The notes under the pieces were generated by a model. The model was not told the DNA's origin. It saw only the letters and a program-made list of their open reading frames with translations, and searched no databases. A program made the translations under genes and the position numbers. From assembly GCF_024055715.1 (NCBI RefSeq), contig NZ_JAMXMV010000002.1, positions 248,001 to 312,000 on the forward strand: a stretch of 64,000 nucleotides of DNA, written 5' to 3'. The DNA comes from Actinoallomurus soli. GTDB lineage: Bacteria; Actinomycetota; Actinomycetes; Streptosporangiales; Streptosporangiaceae. This document shows positions 1 through 6,625 of this stretch, piece by piece; the first letter of the stretch is position 1, and the number at the start of each line of letters is the position of its first letter.

Positions 1-1240
1 AGCCGGGCGCGGCGGCGTTCCGGTCGTCGAGCCCGCGCGGCGCGAACCGCACCGTGGTCAGCGGCAGCGCCGTCTTCTTCTTCGTCCGCGCGGACGTGAA
101 CACCCAGCCCACCTGGACGCGGTCGGACAGCGTCGACTCGGCGGCGTCGCGGGTGGCCGTCACGTCGAGGTGGTAGGTCGCCGCCGACTTCCCCAGGGTG
201 ACGTCCGGCTCGTACGCGTCGAGGGCGAGCGTCTTCGCGCCGGCCCGTAGCTTCACGTTCGCGATCGTGAACTGGTCGAATCCCCAGTTCCCGGCGGCGT
301 CGGACAGCAGGTTGACCGGCGAGTAGTGCAGCTGGTCGCCCGTACGGTAACCGCCGGGCGCGGCAGGCGCGAACACCGCGGCGTTCCAGGTCTCGTCGGG
401 CGCCGTGCCCTTCGCGTACGTCCGGGTGGCCAGGGTGACGTTGCCGAACAGCGGGTGGGACGACGACTCGTACCACAGCTCCCGCTTGCAGGCCGCGCCC
501 GGCTGGACGTACTCGGTGAGGGTCGCGGGCGCGTCGAGCCACATCTCGTCGTCACCGCCCCAGACGGCGCCCCGGCAGCGCGGGTTCACCTTCATCCCGT
601 CGCCGAACGACCGGTAGGTGACCTTGACCTGCGCGAGGTCGGCCTTGGTGACGTGCTGGGTCACCCCGGCCGGGATGCCCCCGGAGTAGGAGGTGCCGAG
701 GCGGTACAGCACGCCCGACCCGGTCCAGGTGCTGCCCTGGGTGAACGTCACCCCGGAGCGCTTCACCGGCACCGCGTACAGCCGCCCGGGAACGTCGTCG
801 GTGGTGAAGTCCATCGACCCGTGCCGTACGTGGACCCGGATCCGGCCCTGCACGGACGGATCGCCGACCGACAGGTCGATCGGCTTCCCGCTCTTGGCGC
901 TCAACGTGACGTGGTCGTGGCCCTTGGACACCTTGTACGTGCTGAGGACGACGGTGTTCTCGGGCGACTCGCCCGGCTCGTTCCGCGCGAGCGTCGCGTA
1001 GATCTCGTACGTCCGCTTGTCCGGGAGCTTCGCCACGGCGGTGTCACGGCCCATCACCGGCCACGACCTCCCGCTCGCCGGGTCGTAGATCTGCGCGGTG
1101 ATCCAGGGCACCTTCCCGGCCCGGCTCAGCCCCTTGATCGTGAGGTACCGCGTGGTCGTCGCCGAGGCGGCCGCGGGCAGCGAGCCGAGAACGAGAGCCC
1201 CGGCGATCCCGGTGACGAGCGCGCGTCTCCCCAACCCCAT
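1..1240 (-). CDS. secreted protein of unknown function, 3' end outside the window
   Basis: An open frame runs from ATG at 1240 to the window edge, so at least 413 codons are present and the C-terminus is missing. A GGAGG ribosome site lies 6 nt upstream of the ATG. The N-terminus reads as a signal peptide: basic MGLGRR, a hydrophobic stretch rich in Ala, Gly and Leu, then an ASA-type cleavage site near residue 27. The mature part is rich in Thr, Val, Asp and aromatic residues with alternating hydrophobic positions, as in secreted beta-rich proteins. There is no catalytic motif I recognise. Third-position GC is high, as in the neighbours. It is divergent from the small membrane protein gene at 1411. 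I infer an exported beta-sandwich-type protein and cannot assign a family. Confidence 0.65.
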   Translation of the reverse strand, partial: MGLGRRALVTGIAGALVLGSLPAAASATTTRYLTIKGLSRAGKVPWITAQIYDPASGRSWPVMGRDTAVAKLPDKRTYEIYATLARNEPGESPENTVVLSTYKVSKGHDHVTLSAKSGKPIDLSVGDPSVQGRIRVHVRHGSMDFTTDDVPGRLYAVPVKRSGVTFTQGSTWTGSGVLYRLGTSYSGGIPAGVTQHVTKADLAQVKVTYRSFGDGMKVNPRCRGAVWGGDDEMWLDAPATLTEYVQPGAACKRELWYESSSHPLFGNVTLATRTYAKGTAPDETWNAAVFAPAAPGGYRTGDQLHYSPVNLLSDAAGNWGFDQFTIANVKLRAGAKTLALDAYEPDVTLGKSAATYHLDVTATRDAAESTLSDRVQVGWVFTSARTKKKTALPLTTVRFAPRGLDDRNAAAPG

Positions 1241-1410
1241 GGCCACCCTCCACCACACCCAGAATGAAGATCACAAACCCTACATTCCGGGCACCGCCCA
1301 CACCCCGCTTGGCCGAACCAGGCCAGCGAACCCCCGCCCCGCCCGCGTTCGATGGCGATCTGAATGATTCGTCCGCCTGTCGAAGCCGACGCCGGAGGTA
1401 CGTTCAGATC

Positions 1411-1884
1411 GTGATGCACTTCTGGCGTATTCCGGCCGTGACACACTTCGTGCAGGCCACGGGCTGGTTGGCGCTGCTCGTCTTCGCGCTCCCCGCGCTC
1501 GGGTACCTCCTGGTGATGCTCTTAGCGCGCCCCCGGCCGCCGGCGATCTTCGCCGCTCCGTGCGTGTTCTTCGTCGTGGCGTGGTTCCTGGCCGCGCTCC
1601 CGGTGATGGCGCCGCTCTGGGTGATGCCGCCGCTTGCGCGCGCCGCCGTCGCCGCCGCGATCGCCTACCTGGTCGCGCTGGTGGTGCCGCTCGCCTCCGG
1701 GATGGCGCGGTATCCCCTGCACGTCATCCGTTGCGGCCGCCTGCCGGTGGTGGGGACGACCTTCGCCGCCGCCTACTCGTACACGGTCCCCGCCAGCCCG
1801 GAGTACATGGTGTCGCCCTTCAACGATCATTTCTTCTGTTCCTGCGAGGAGGCTTCTGCCGCAGGGTTCCACAAGTTCCCCTGA
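1411..1884 (+). CDS. small hydrophobic membrane protein
   Basis: This is a 157-codon frame with GTG at 1411 and ATG at 1414 as adjacent candidate starts. GGAGGT at 1394-1399 fits either, with 11 or 14 nt of spacing. The product has about four hydrophobic segments (roughly residues 12-35, 43-60, 66-88 and 100-120). A C-terminal tail follows with two close cysteines (FCSCEE). I recognise no family. The frame could be extended upstream to 1264, but that extension has no ribosome site and overlaps the promoter space of the divergent secreted-protein gene. Confidence 0.55.
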   Translation: MMHFWRIPAVTHFVQATGWLALLVFALPALGYLLVMLLARPRPPAIFAAPCVFFVVAWFLAALPVMAPLWVMPPLARAAVAAAIAYLVALVVPLASGMARYPLHVIRCGRLPVVGTTFAAAYSYTVPASPEYMVSPFNDHFFCSCEEASAAGFHKFP

Positions 1885-1900
1885 CGAGCCTCCCGCCGGC

Positions 1901-2074
1901 TCAGGCGGATCGGTGGAGGTCGGACCGGACCTCGCTCGCGATCTCGTGGATCTTCTTCTCGGTCTCCCGCAGTCTCGCCTCGGCCTGGGCGGTCCGCTCG
2001 GCGGCGCGGCGCTCCCGCCGGGTCGGCTTACGACTCGTCCCGGCCTTCATCTTCGAGCGGGTGAACAGTCCCAT
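1901..2074 (-). CDS. 57-residue basic coiled-coil protein
   Basis: The start is ATG at 2074, with GAAGGAG 8 nt upstream; an in-frame GTG at 2083 would overlap that ribosome site. The product opens MGLFTRSKMKAG, followed by a Lys/Arg-rich patch. Residues 20-50 form a charged amphipathic helix with many Glu, Arg and Ala residues, as in a short coiled coil. Small cytosolic proteins of this shape are common in actinomycetes, but I can assign no role. It shares the minus strand with the MerR gene 57 bp upstream and might be co-transcribed with it. Confidence 0.5.
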   Translation of the reverse strand: MGLFTRSKMKAGTSRKPTRRERRAAERTAQAEARLRETEKKIHEIASEVRSDLHRSA

Positions 2075-2131
2075 CACAGTCACTCCTTCGGCTGCGCTCG
2101 TGCCGCCAGGAGATCCCCCGTATCGAACGGT

Positions 2132-2779
2132 TCATTCCGATTGCGAGTCACCCGGGGCGGAGCCCAGGAGCCGGGCCGAGACGTGTTCCTGGGCCAGGAG
2201 GCGGAGGGCGGTGATGAGTCGTTCGCCGACGATGGTCCCGACGACGACGCTCTCGGCGATGCGATCGGTGTCCGGGCGGGAGGCGACCGCCGCGACCTCG
2301 CGCTCGGCGAGGCGCTCGACGGCGTCCGCGTAGGAGTCCAGGTCCGCGGCCAGGTCGCCCTGGCCGAGCGCGTACAGGGCGGCGATGGTCTCGGCCAGCG
2401 TCCCGATGGCGGGCGCGTCCGGCTCGATCGTCCAACCGCGCTTCTCGATCAGTTCACGGACCTGGGCCTCGGCGCGGGCTCCGTCGTCCTCGGCCGGCTG
2501 CCGCGGCGGGGCGAGGGCGCGGTGCACGGCCCCGATGCGGTGGTGCAGGGCCTGATCGTCCGAATCGAGCGACTCCAGCACCTCCTTGACGCGTACCACG
2601 GGCAGACCCGCCAGATCGATGAGCGCCCGGATCAGCCGGAGTCTGCGCAGGTGCGCGTCGGCGTAGTCCGCCTGGTTGGGGCTGGTCAGCTCGCCGGGCG
2701 GCAGCAGCCCCTCGCGCAGGTAGAACTTGATCGTCGGCACTGAGACGCCCGATCGCCGGCTCAACTCCCCGATACGCAT
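2132..2779 (-). CDS. MerR family transcriptional regulator
   Basis: The 215-residue product begins MRIGELSRRSGVSV, the winged helix-turn-helix of the MerR family. The first 70 residues hold the HTH and wing (TIKFYLREGLLPP, then a Tyr, Leu and Arg-rich wing). The rest is a long helical effector region with no cysteine cluster, so metal sensing is unlikely. ATG at 2779 is preferred over ATG at 2788 because GGAGAGG then has usable spacing and the conserved MRIGEL sits at the N-terminus. Two palindromes lie directly upstream, so autoregulation is likely. The divergent genes (a DoxX-like fragment and a small membrane protein) are the probable targets. Confidence 0.85.
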   Translation of the reverse strand: MRIGELSRRSGVSVPTIKFYLREGLLPPGELTSPNQADYADAHLRRLRLIRALIDLAGLPVVRVKEVLESLDSDDQALHHRIGAVHRALAPPRQPAEDDGARAEAQVRELIEKRGWTIEPDAPAIGTLAETIAALYALGQGDLAADLDSYADAVERLAEREVAAVASRPDTDRIAESVVVGTIVGERLITALRLLAQEHVSARLLGSAPGDSQSE

Positions 2780-2803
2780 CCTTGCCATCCTCTCCGAACT
2801 TAT

Positions 2804-2844
2804 GGATAGTATCACTATCCACAGAACGGATAGCGAGACTATCC
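2804..2844. promoter_or_regulatory. twin palindromic operators between the MerR gene and the divergent genes
   Basis: Two 17-bp inverted repeats are visible. GGATAGTATCACTATCC is at 2804-2820 and GGATAGCGAGACTATCC at 2828-2844. They share the half-site GGATAG/CTATCC and their centres are 24 bp apart, just over two helical turns. They sit in the only divergent promoter space here, immediately before the MerR start. Binding by the adjacent regulator is an inference. Confidence 0.65.
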
Positions 2845-2862
2845 ACTTTGATCGGAGGGATC

Positions 2863-3009
2863 GTGGTCTACCTGGCGAGCGCCCAGTTCGTCCCGGCGAG
2901 CGTGACCGTCATGCCGGACCACGGCGACCTCGTCCGCATGGTGCCGCCGTTCGCGCCGGTTCCGGGTCAGACCCGCCCAGTCCGCCTCCGCTTCCCGATG
3001 ACCCCCTGA
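2863..3009 (+). pseudogene. DoxX-like remnant (48 codons)
   Basis: The frame opens with GTG at 2863 behind GGAGGG and ends at a TGA at 3007-3009. The peptide contains FVPASVTVMPDHGD and MVPPFAP, which resemble the region around the first transmembrane loop of DoxX family membrane proteins. The downstream TM segments that family should have are missing, and the frame runs into an unrelated Arg/Pro-rich tail. Beside a MerR-type regulator, a DoxX gene would be an ordinary partner. I read it as a gene truncated by deletion or frameshift; a genuine small protein is the alternative. Confidence 0.35.
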
Positions 3010-3026
3010 TCACGAAGGACGACACC

Positions 3027-3443
3027 ATGAAGACCCTCGCCCTCAGCACCGAGTCCCGGATGATCGCCGGGGCCGTGCTCATCACGATCGTCACCATCGA
3101 GTTCGGCGGCTGGTTCATGACCCGGATCGCCCGCGGCGGTGTGCCGATGACCGACTTCCAGCGCTCCTTCGCGCGCGCCGGGCACGGACACGCCGGCGTC
3201 CTCGTGCTGCTCGGCCTGATCGGCCTGCTGTACGCCGACGCCACCGGCCTGACCGGCGTCCTGCTGTGGACGGCACGGCTGGGCGTGCCGGTGGCCGCGA
3301 TCCTGATGTCCGGCGGGTTCTTCGCCGCCTCCGCCGGTCGAGGCGCCACCGCGCCCAACCGTTTCGTCTGGATACTGTGGATCGGCGCCCTGTCCCTCGC
3401 CGCGGGCGTCCTCAGCCTCGGCCTGGGCCTGCTGACCGCGTGA
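3027..3443 (+). CDS. four-TM membrane protein next to the MerR regulator
   Basis: The product has 138 residues, with ATG at 3027 behind GAAGGAC. It has four predicted membrane segments: about residues 13-31 (ending in EFGGWF), 53-70, 80-98 and 112-135. A short soluble loop after TM1 carries Thr, Asp, Arg and His residues (MTDFQRSFARAGHGHAG). There is no catalytic motif. It lies downstream of the twin operators and the DoxX-like remnant, on the strand opposite the MerR gene, so it is probably controlled by that regulator. Its function is unknown. Confidence 0.7.
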   Translation: MKTLALSTESRMIAGAVLITIVTIEFGGWFMTRIARGGVPMTDFQRSFARAGHGHAGVLVLLGLIGLLYADATGLTGVLLWTARLGVPVAAILMSGGFFAASAGRGATAPNRFVWILWIGALSLAAGVLSLGLGLLTA

Positions 3444-3562
3444 ACCGGCCACTGCTGCGCTGATCACTGGCGGTCGCCGCCCACAGGGCGCGGTGAACGC
3501 CAGTGATCTCGTCCTCAGGAGCTCGCGTCGAGGAACTCCAGCCGCGTGCCCGACCTCACGGG

Positions 3563-3907
3563 TCAGTACGCCTGGCCCTCGTAGGCCCGTACGAGGCGCT
3601 TGGGGGCGGTGAGGCGCCAGGCGTCGGTGAGGAGCTCACGGAGGTGGCCGGGGTCGACCCGCGTGACGTCCACGCCGACCCAGCCGTGCCGCCCGACGTA
3701 CGCCGGGAAGGAGAAGATCTCCGGCTCCTCGGCGAGCAGCGCCGCCTGCTCGTCCTTCGTGGCCTTCACGCTGGCCGACGCGCCGTCGTCCGACAGCATC
3801 GCGAAGATCCGGTCGCGGACCCGGAACGTCGGCCTGCCCCATGTCTCGCGCTCCTCGGCCTCGGGCAGCGCCAGCGCGATCTCCCGCAGCTCCTCCACGG
3901 ACGCCAT
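3563..3907 (-). CDS. MmcQ/YjbR family protein
   Basis: The 114-residue product matches the MmcQ/YjbR (CyaY-like fold) family. It opens with SVEELREIALALPEAEE, then has ETWGRPTFRVRDRIFAML and the C-terminal VGVDVTRVDPGHLRELL, ending with an Ala-Pro-Lys-Arg-Leu stretch. The length is usual for the family. These small proteins are annotated as putative DNA-binding, but a biochemical role is not settled. It stands alone, 56 bp upstream of the DUF3180 end in minus-strand order, with CAGGAGG-like bases before the ATG. Confidence 0.8.
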   Translation of the reverse strand: MASVEELREIALALPEAEERETWGRPTFRVRDRIFAMLSDDGASASVKATKDEQAALLAEEPEIFSFPAYVGRHGWVGVDVTRVDPGHLRELLTDAWRLTAPKRLVRAYEGQAY

Positions 3908-3963
3908 GTGCCCCTCCTGTCCCGGTCGGCCGCCACGCGAAGCATGGCAGCCGCCACCGACAC

Positions 3964-4437
3964 TCAGATGCGCGAGGCGTGCCGGTGGTCGTTCTCGTCC
4001 TCGGGGCCCTTCGGCACGCGGCAGGCGTACTCCAGGAACAGCGCCGCGCCGATCAGCGCGATCCCGGCCAGCGCGGTGCCGCCGCTGACGAAGAAGTCAC
4101 GCCGGGGCGTCGGCTTGTCCAGCGACGAGATCAGGTAGACCGCCATGCCGGCGAAGCCGCCGGCCAGCACCGCGGCGGCGTGCGAGCTCGCCTTGGCCAG
4201 GGCCGCCAGCCGGGCGGCGACCAGGGGCTCGATCGGCTTGGAACCGGGCCTGTGCTGGATCCGGGCCCGCGTGAAGAACGCGGTGTACAGCTCGCCGAGG
4301 GCGAGCAGCAGCAGCGACGGCACCATCGTCCAGGGCAGGATCGGCAGCGACGTGTAGAAGAAGCGCACCACCGCCCACACGACGACGGCGACGCCGATCA
4401 GTACGGCGGCCAGGACCGCGATCCGGGTCGGCTTCAC
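3964..4437 (-). CDS. DUF3180 membrane protein, last gene of the folate cluster
   Basis: GTG at 4437 overlaps the folK stop by 4 nt (GTGA), which fixes the start and gives 157 residues. The product opens MKPTRI and has four membrane helices: about residues 5-25, 35-55, 85-105 and 118-138. A conserved polar stretch (ARIQHRPGSKPIEPLVAARLAALAKAS) lies between TM2 and TM3, which is the DUF3180 signature. The family regularly follows folK in actinobacteria, but its function is unknown. Translational coupling to folK is expected from the overlap. Confidence 0.85.
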   Translation of the reverse strand: MKPTRIAVLAAVLIGVAVVVWAVVRFFYTSLPILPWTMVPSLLLLALGELYTAFFTRARIQHRPGSKPIEPLVAARLAALAKASSHAAAVLAGGFAGMAVYLISSLDKPTPRRDFFVSGGTALAGIALIGAALFLEYACRVPKGPEDENDHRHASRI

Positions 4438-4955
4438 GCGGGCGGCTGCAGGGAGAGGTCGTCCCGGCGCCGGAGCTCCTGGCCGGCGACCGCGGGCAGC
4501 AGGTCCGCGACCCGGCCGCGGCCCGGCAGCGAGGCGTCCGGGTCGACGTCCGCCCAGGGCACCAGCACGAACGCCCGCTCGTGGGCGCGCGGGTGCGGCA
4601 GGGTCAGCTCCGGGGCGTCGGAGGTGACGTCGTTCACGGTGACGATGTCGATGTCGAGCGTGCGCGGCCCCCAATGGACGTCACGGACGCGGTCCATCGA
4701 CTCCTCGATGTTCAGGACGCGTTCGAGGAGCGACTGCGGCGCCACGCTGCTGTCCGCGACGATCACCACGTTGAGGAAGTCGTCCTGCTCGGGGCCGCCG
4801 ATCGGCTTGGTCTCGTAGACCGGTGAGATCGCGACGAAGTCGAGGCCCGGCGCGTCGAACAGCGCGTCGATCCCCTCCTGCAGGTTGTCGAGGCGGTCGC
4901 CGAGATTGCTGCCCAGCGACAGCACGGTCCGGCTTTTCTGCTCAGAAGTCGTCAT
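4434..4955 (-). CDS. folK: 2-amino-4-hydroxy-6-hydroxymethyldihydropteridine pyrophosphokinase
   Basis: The enzyme transfers pyrophosphate from ATP to 6-hydroxymethyl-7,8-dihydropterin, the step before dihydropteroate synthase. The 173-residue product shows LSLGSNLGDR near the N-terminus, SPVYETKP and the HPPK signature WGPRTLDIDIV with its metal-binding aspartates, then LPHPRAHERAFVL. ATG at 4955 overlaps the folB stop by 4 nt and the end overlaps the DUF3180 start by 4 nt, so the cluster is translationally coupled. The C-terminal 20 residues are a variable Arg/Asp-rich tail. Confidence 0.95.
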   Translation of the reverse strand: MTTSEQKSRTVLSLGSNLGDRLDNLQEGIDALFDAPGLDFVAISPVYETKPIGGPEQDDFLNVVIVADSSVAPQSLLERVLNIEESMDRVRDVHWGPRTLDIDIVTVNDVTSDAPELTLPHPRAHERAFVLVPWADVDPDASLPGRGRVADLLPAVAGQELRRRDDLSLQPPA

Positions 4956-5323
4956 GAGCGGCTCCGGGTAATGGTCACGGCCACGTCGGTGAAGGGATGG
5001 GGCACAGGGGCGTTGGGCTTGTGCACGGTGATCTCCACGCTCTCGACCTGTGCCACGTCGAGGCAGCGGGCCGCCAGTCGCTCGGCCAGCGTCTCGATCA
5101 GATTGACGGGTTCGCCTTCGACCACGGACACGAGCCGGTCGGCCAATGCCCCATAGTCGACGGTACGCAATAGATCATCTCCGGCCGCGGCCGGGCGGAT
5201 GTCAAGGCCCAACGTGACGTCGATGATGAACTCCTGGCCGAGCTCGCGTTCGGCGGGCAGGGCGCCGTGCCGGCCCCACGCGCGCAGGCCCCGGAGCACG
5301 ATCCGGTCGCCACTGACTGTCAC
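4952..5323 (-). CDS. folB: dihydroneopterin aldolase
   Basis: FolB cleaves 7,8-dihydroneopterin to 6-hydroxymethyl-dihydropterin and glycolaldehyde. GTG at 5323 overlaps the preceding stop by 4 nt, behind GGAAGAGG, giving 123 residues, the normal length. Motifs seen are IVLRGLRAWGRHGALPAER near the N-terminus, the TVDYGALAD stretch, LIETLAERLA (pterin-binding Glu region) and VHKPNAP with the conserved lysine. The frame is open further upstream to 5380, but that would run into the SnoaL-like gene. Confidence 0.95.
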   Translation of the reverse strand: MTVSGDRIVLRGLRAWGRHGALPAERELGQEFIIDVTLGLDIRPAAAGDDLLRTVDYGALADRLVSVVEGEPVNLIETLAERLAARCLDVAQVESVEITVHKPNAPVPHPFTDVAVTITRSRS

Positions 5324-5751
5324 TCGACCTCTTCCTCCCTGCCCAGGACGGGTGAGCCGTGGTGGAGCCACAGCCGCCACCCGGCCTCCGTACGTACGAA
5401 CACGTTGGTGGTCACCACGCTTCCCCCGGAGGTGAGCCCGATCTCGTTCTCCTCGGCGGCGGTGATGATGTTCTCCGCACAGCTGACGACGGCCTGATCG
5501 CCGGAGATCCTGATCTGGGTGTCGGTCAGCACGAACTGGATGTACGGGGTGTTGGCCATGATCAGCGCCCAGGAGCGCAGGACCGCGCTCCGGCCCCGGA
5601 TCAGCGGCCAGCCCGGGTGGACGCAGACCACGTCGTCGGCGTACGGGCCGTCCGCCCAGACCGCGCCCATCCGGTCGAGGTCCGCGGACTCGAACGCGGC
5701 GTAGAACTCCGCGTGCACTCCCTCGACGGCCTGGACGTCCAGCTCGGTCAC
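5320..5751 (-). CDS. SnoaL-like / NTF2-fold protein inside the folate operon
   Basis: The product has 143 residues, starting at GTG 5751, which overlaps the folP stop by 4 nt; its own stop overlaps folB. The sequence has the alternating helix and sheet pattern of nuclear transport factor 2-like proteins. An N-terminal helix (VEGVHAEFYAAFESADLDRM) is followed by WADGPYADDVVCVHPGW, an IRGRSAVLRSWA turn, and C-terminal strands VVTTNVFVRTEAGWRLWLHHGSP. The Asp and His residues could line a small-ligand pocket. Fixed placement between folP and folB with coupled translation suggests a pterin-related or housekeeping role, which I infer. No catalytic activity can be named. Confidence 0.85.
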   Translation of the reverse strand: MTELDVQAVEGVHAEFYAAFESADLDRMGAVWADGPYADDVVCVHPGWPLIRGRSAVLRSWALIMANTPYIQFVLTDTQIRISGDQAVVSCAENIITAAEENEIGLTSGGSVVTTNVFVRTEAGWRLWLHHGSPVLGREEEVE

Positions 5752-6599
5752 CGGGCGGCTCCCCAGGCGGCGGCGACGCGTACGGCGTCGGCGTTGGGCC
5801 GTACCTCGTGGACGCGGACGCACCAGGCTCCGGCGGCGGCGGCCAGCGCGGTGATCGCGACCGTGGCGTCGTCGGACTCGGCGAACGGGCGGGGCGTCCC
5901 GTCGGGGGCCGCGAGCAGCCGGCCGAGGAACCGTTTGCGGGAGGCGGCCACCAGAACCGGGTGGCCCAGGGCCCGCAGGGCGTCCAGGTGGGCGAGGAGG
6001 GTCCAGTTGTGGTTGTCCTCCGGCCGCTTGGCGAACCCGAGCCCCGGGTCGACGACGAGCAGGGACGGATCGACGCCCTCCTCCAGGACCGCGTCGATGC
6101 GGGCGCGCAGCTCGTCGCGCACCTCGCGGACGACGTCGGCGTAGACCGCGCGCTTGTCCATGTCGTGGCTGTGCCCGCGCCAGTGCATGACGACGTACGG
6201 GACGCCGGCCTTGGCCACCGCGCGCGGCATGGCGGGGTCGGCCAGCCCGCCGCTCACGTCATTGACCAGGCGGGCGCCGACGGCGACGGCGGCCTCGGCG
6301 ACCTCGGCCCGCATCGTGTCGACGCTGACCGGCACGCCCTCGGCGGCCAGCGCGTCGATCACCGGGATGACCCGGCGCAGCTCCTCGCGCAGCGAGACCC
6401 GCTGCGCGCCGGGCCGCGTCGACTCCCCGCCGACGTCCACGATGTCGGCGCCCTCGGCGACGAGGGCGAGGCCCCGGCGGATCGCGGCGTCATGGTCGAA
6501 CCAGGCACCGCCGTCGGAGAACGAGTCGGGCGTGACGTTGACGACGCCCATGACGAGGCAGCGCCCGGGATCGGGCAGGCCGGCGACGCTCATGGTCAT
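5748..6599 (-). CDS. folP: dihydropteroate synthase
   Basis: FolP condenses p-aminobenzoate with hydroxymethyl-dihydropterin pyrophosphate; it is the sulfonamide target. The 283-residue product shows VMGVVNVTPDSFSDGG (residues 17-32), DVGGESTRPG, VSVDTMRAEVAEAA, LVNDVSGG, VVMHWRG, DPGLGFAKRPEDN and the C-terminal ASRKRFLG, all standard for DHPS. The second residue blocks are intact, so it looks like the catalytic form, not the inactive FolP2 type. It ends in a 4-nt overlap with the SnoaL-like gene. Confidence 0.95.
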   Translation of the reverse strand: MTMSVAGLPDPGRCLVMGVVNVTPDSFSDGGAWFDHDAAIRRGLALVAEGADIVDVGGESTRPGAQRVSLREELRRVIPVIDALAAEGVPVSVDTMRAEVAEAAVAVGARLVNDVSGGLADPAMPRAVAKAGVPYVVMHWRGHSHDMDKRAVYADVVREVRDELRARIDAVLEEGVDPSLLVVDPGLGFAKRPEDNHNWTLLAHLDALRALGHPVLVAASRKRFLGRLLAAPDGTPRPFAESDDATVAITALAAAAGAWCVRVHEVRPNADAVRVAAAWGAAR

Positions 6600-6625
6600 A
6601 TCGTCAGCCTAGTGGGGCCCCGCCA

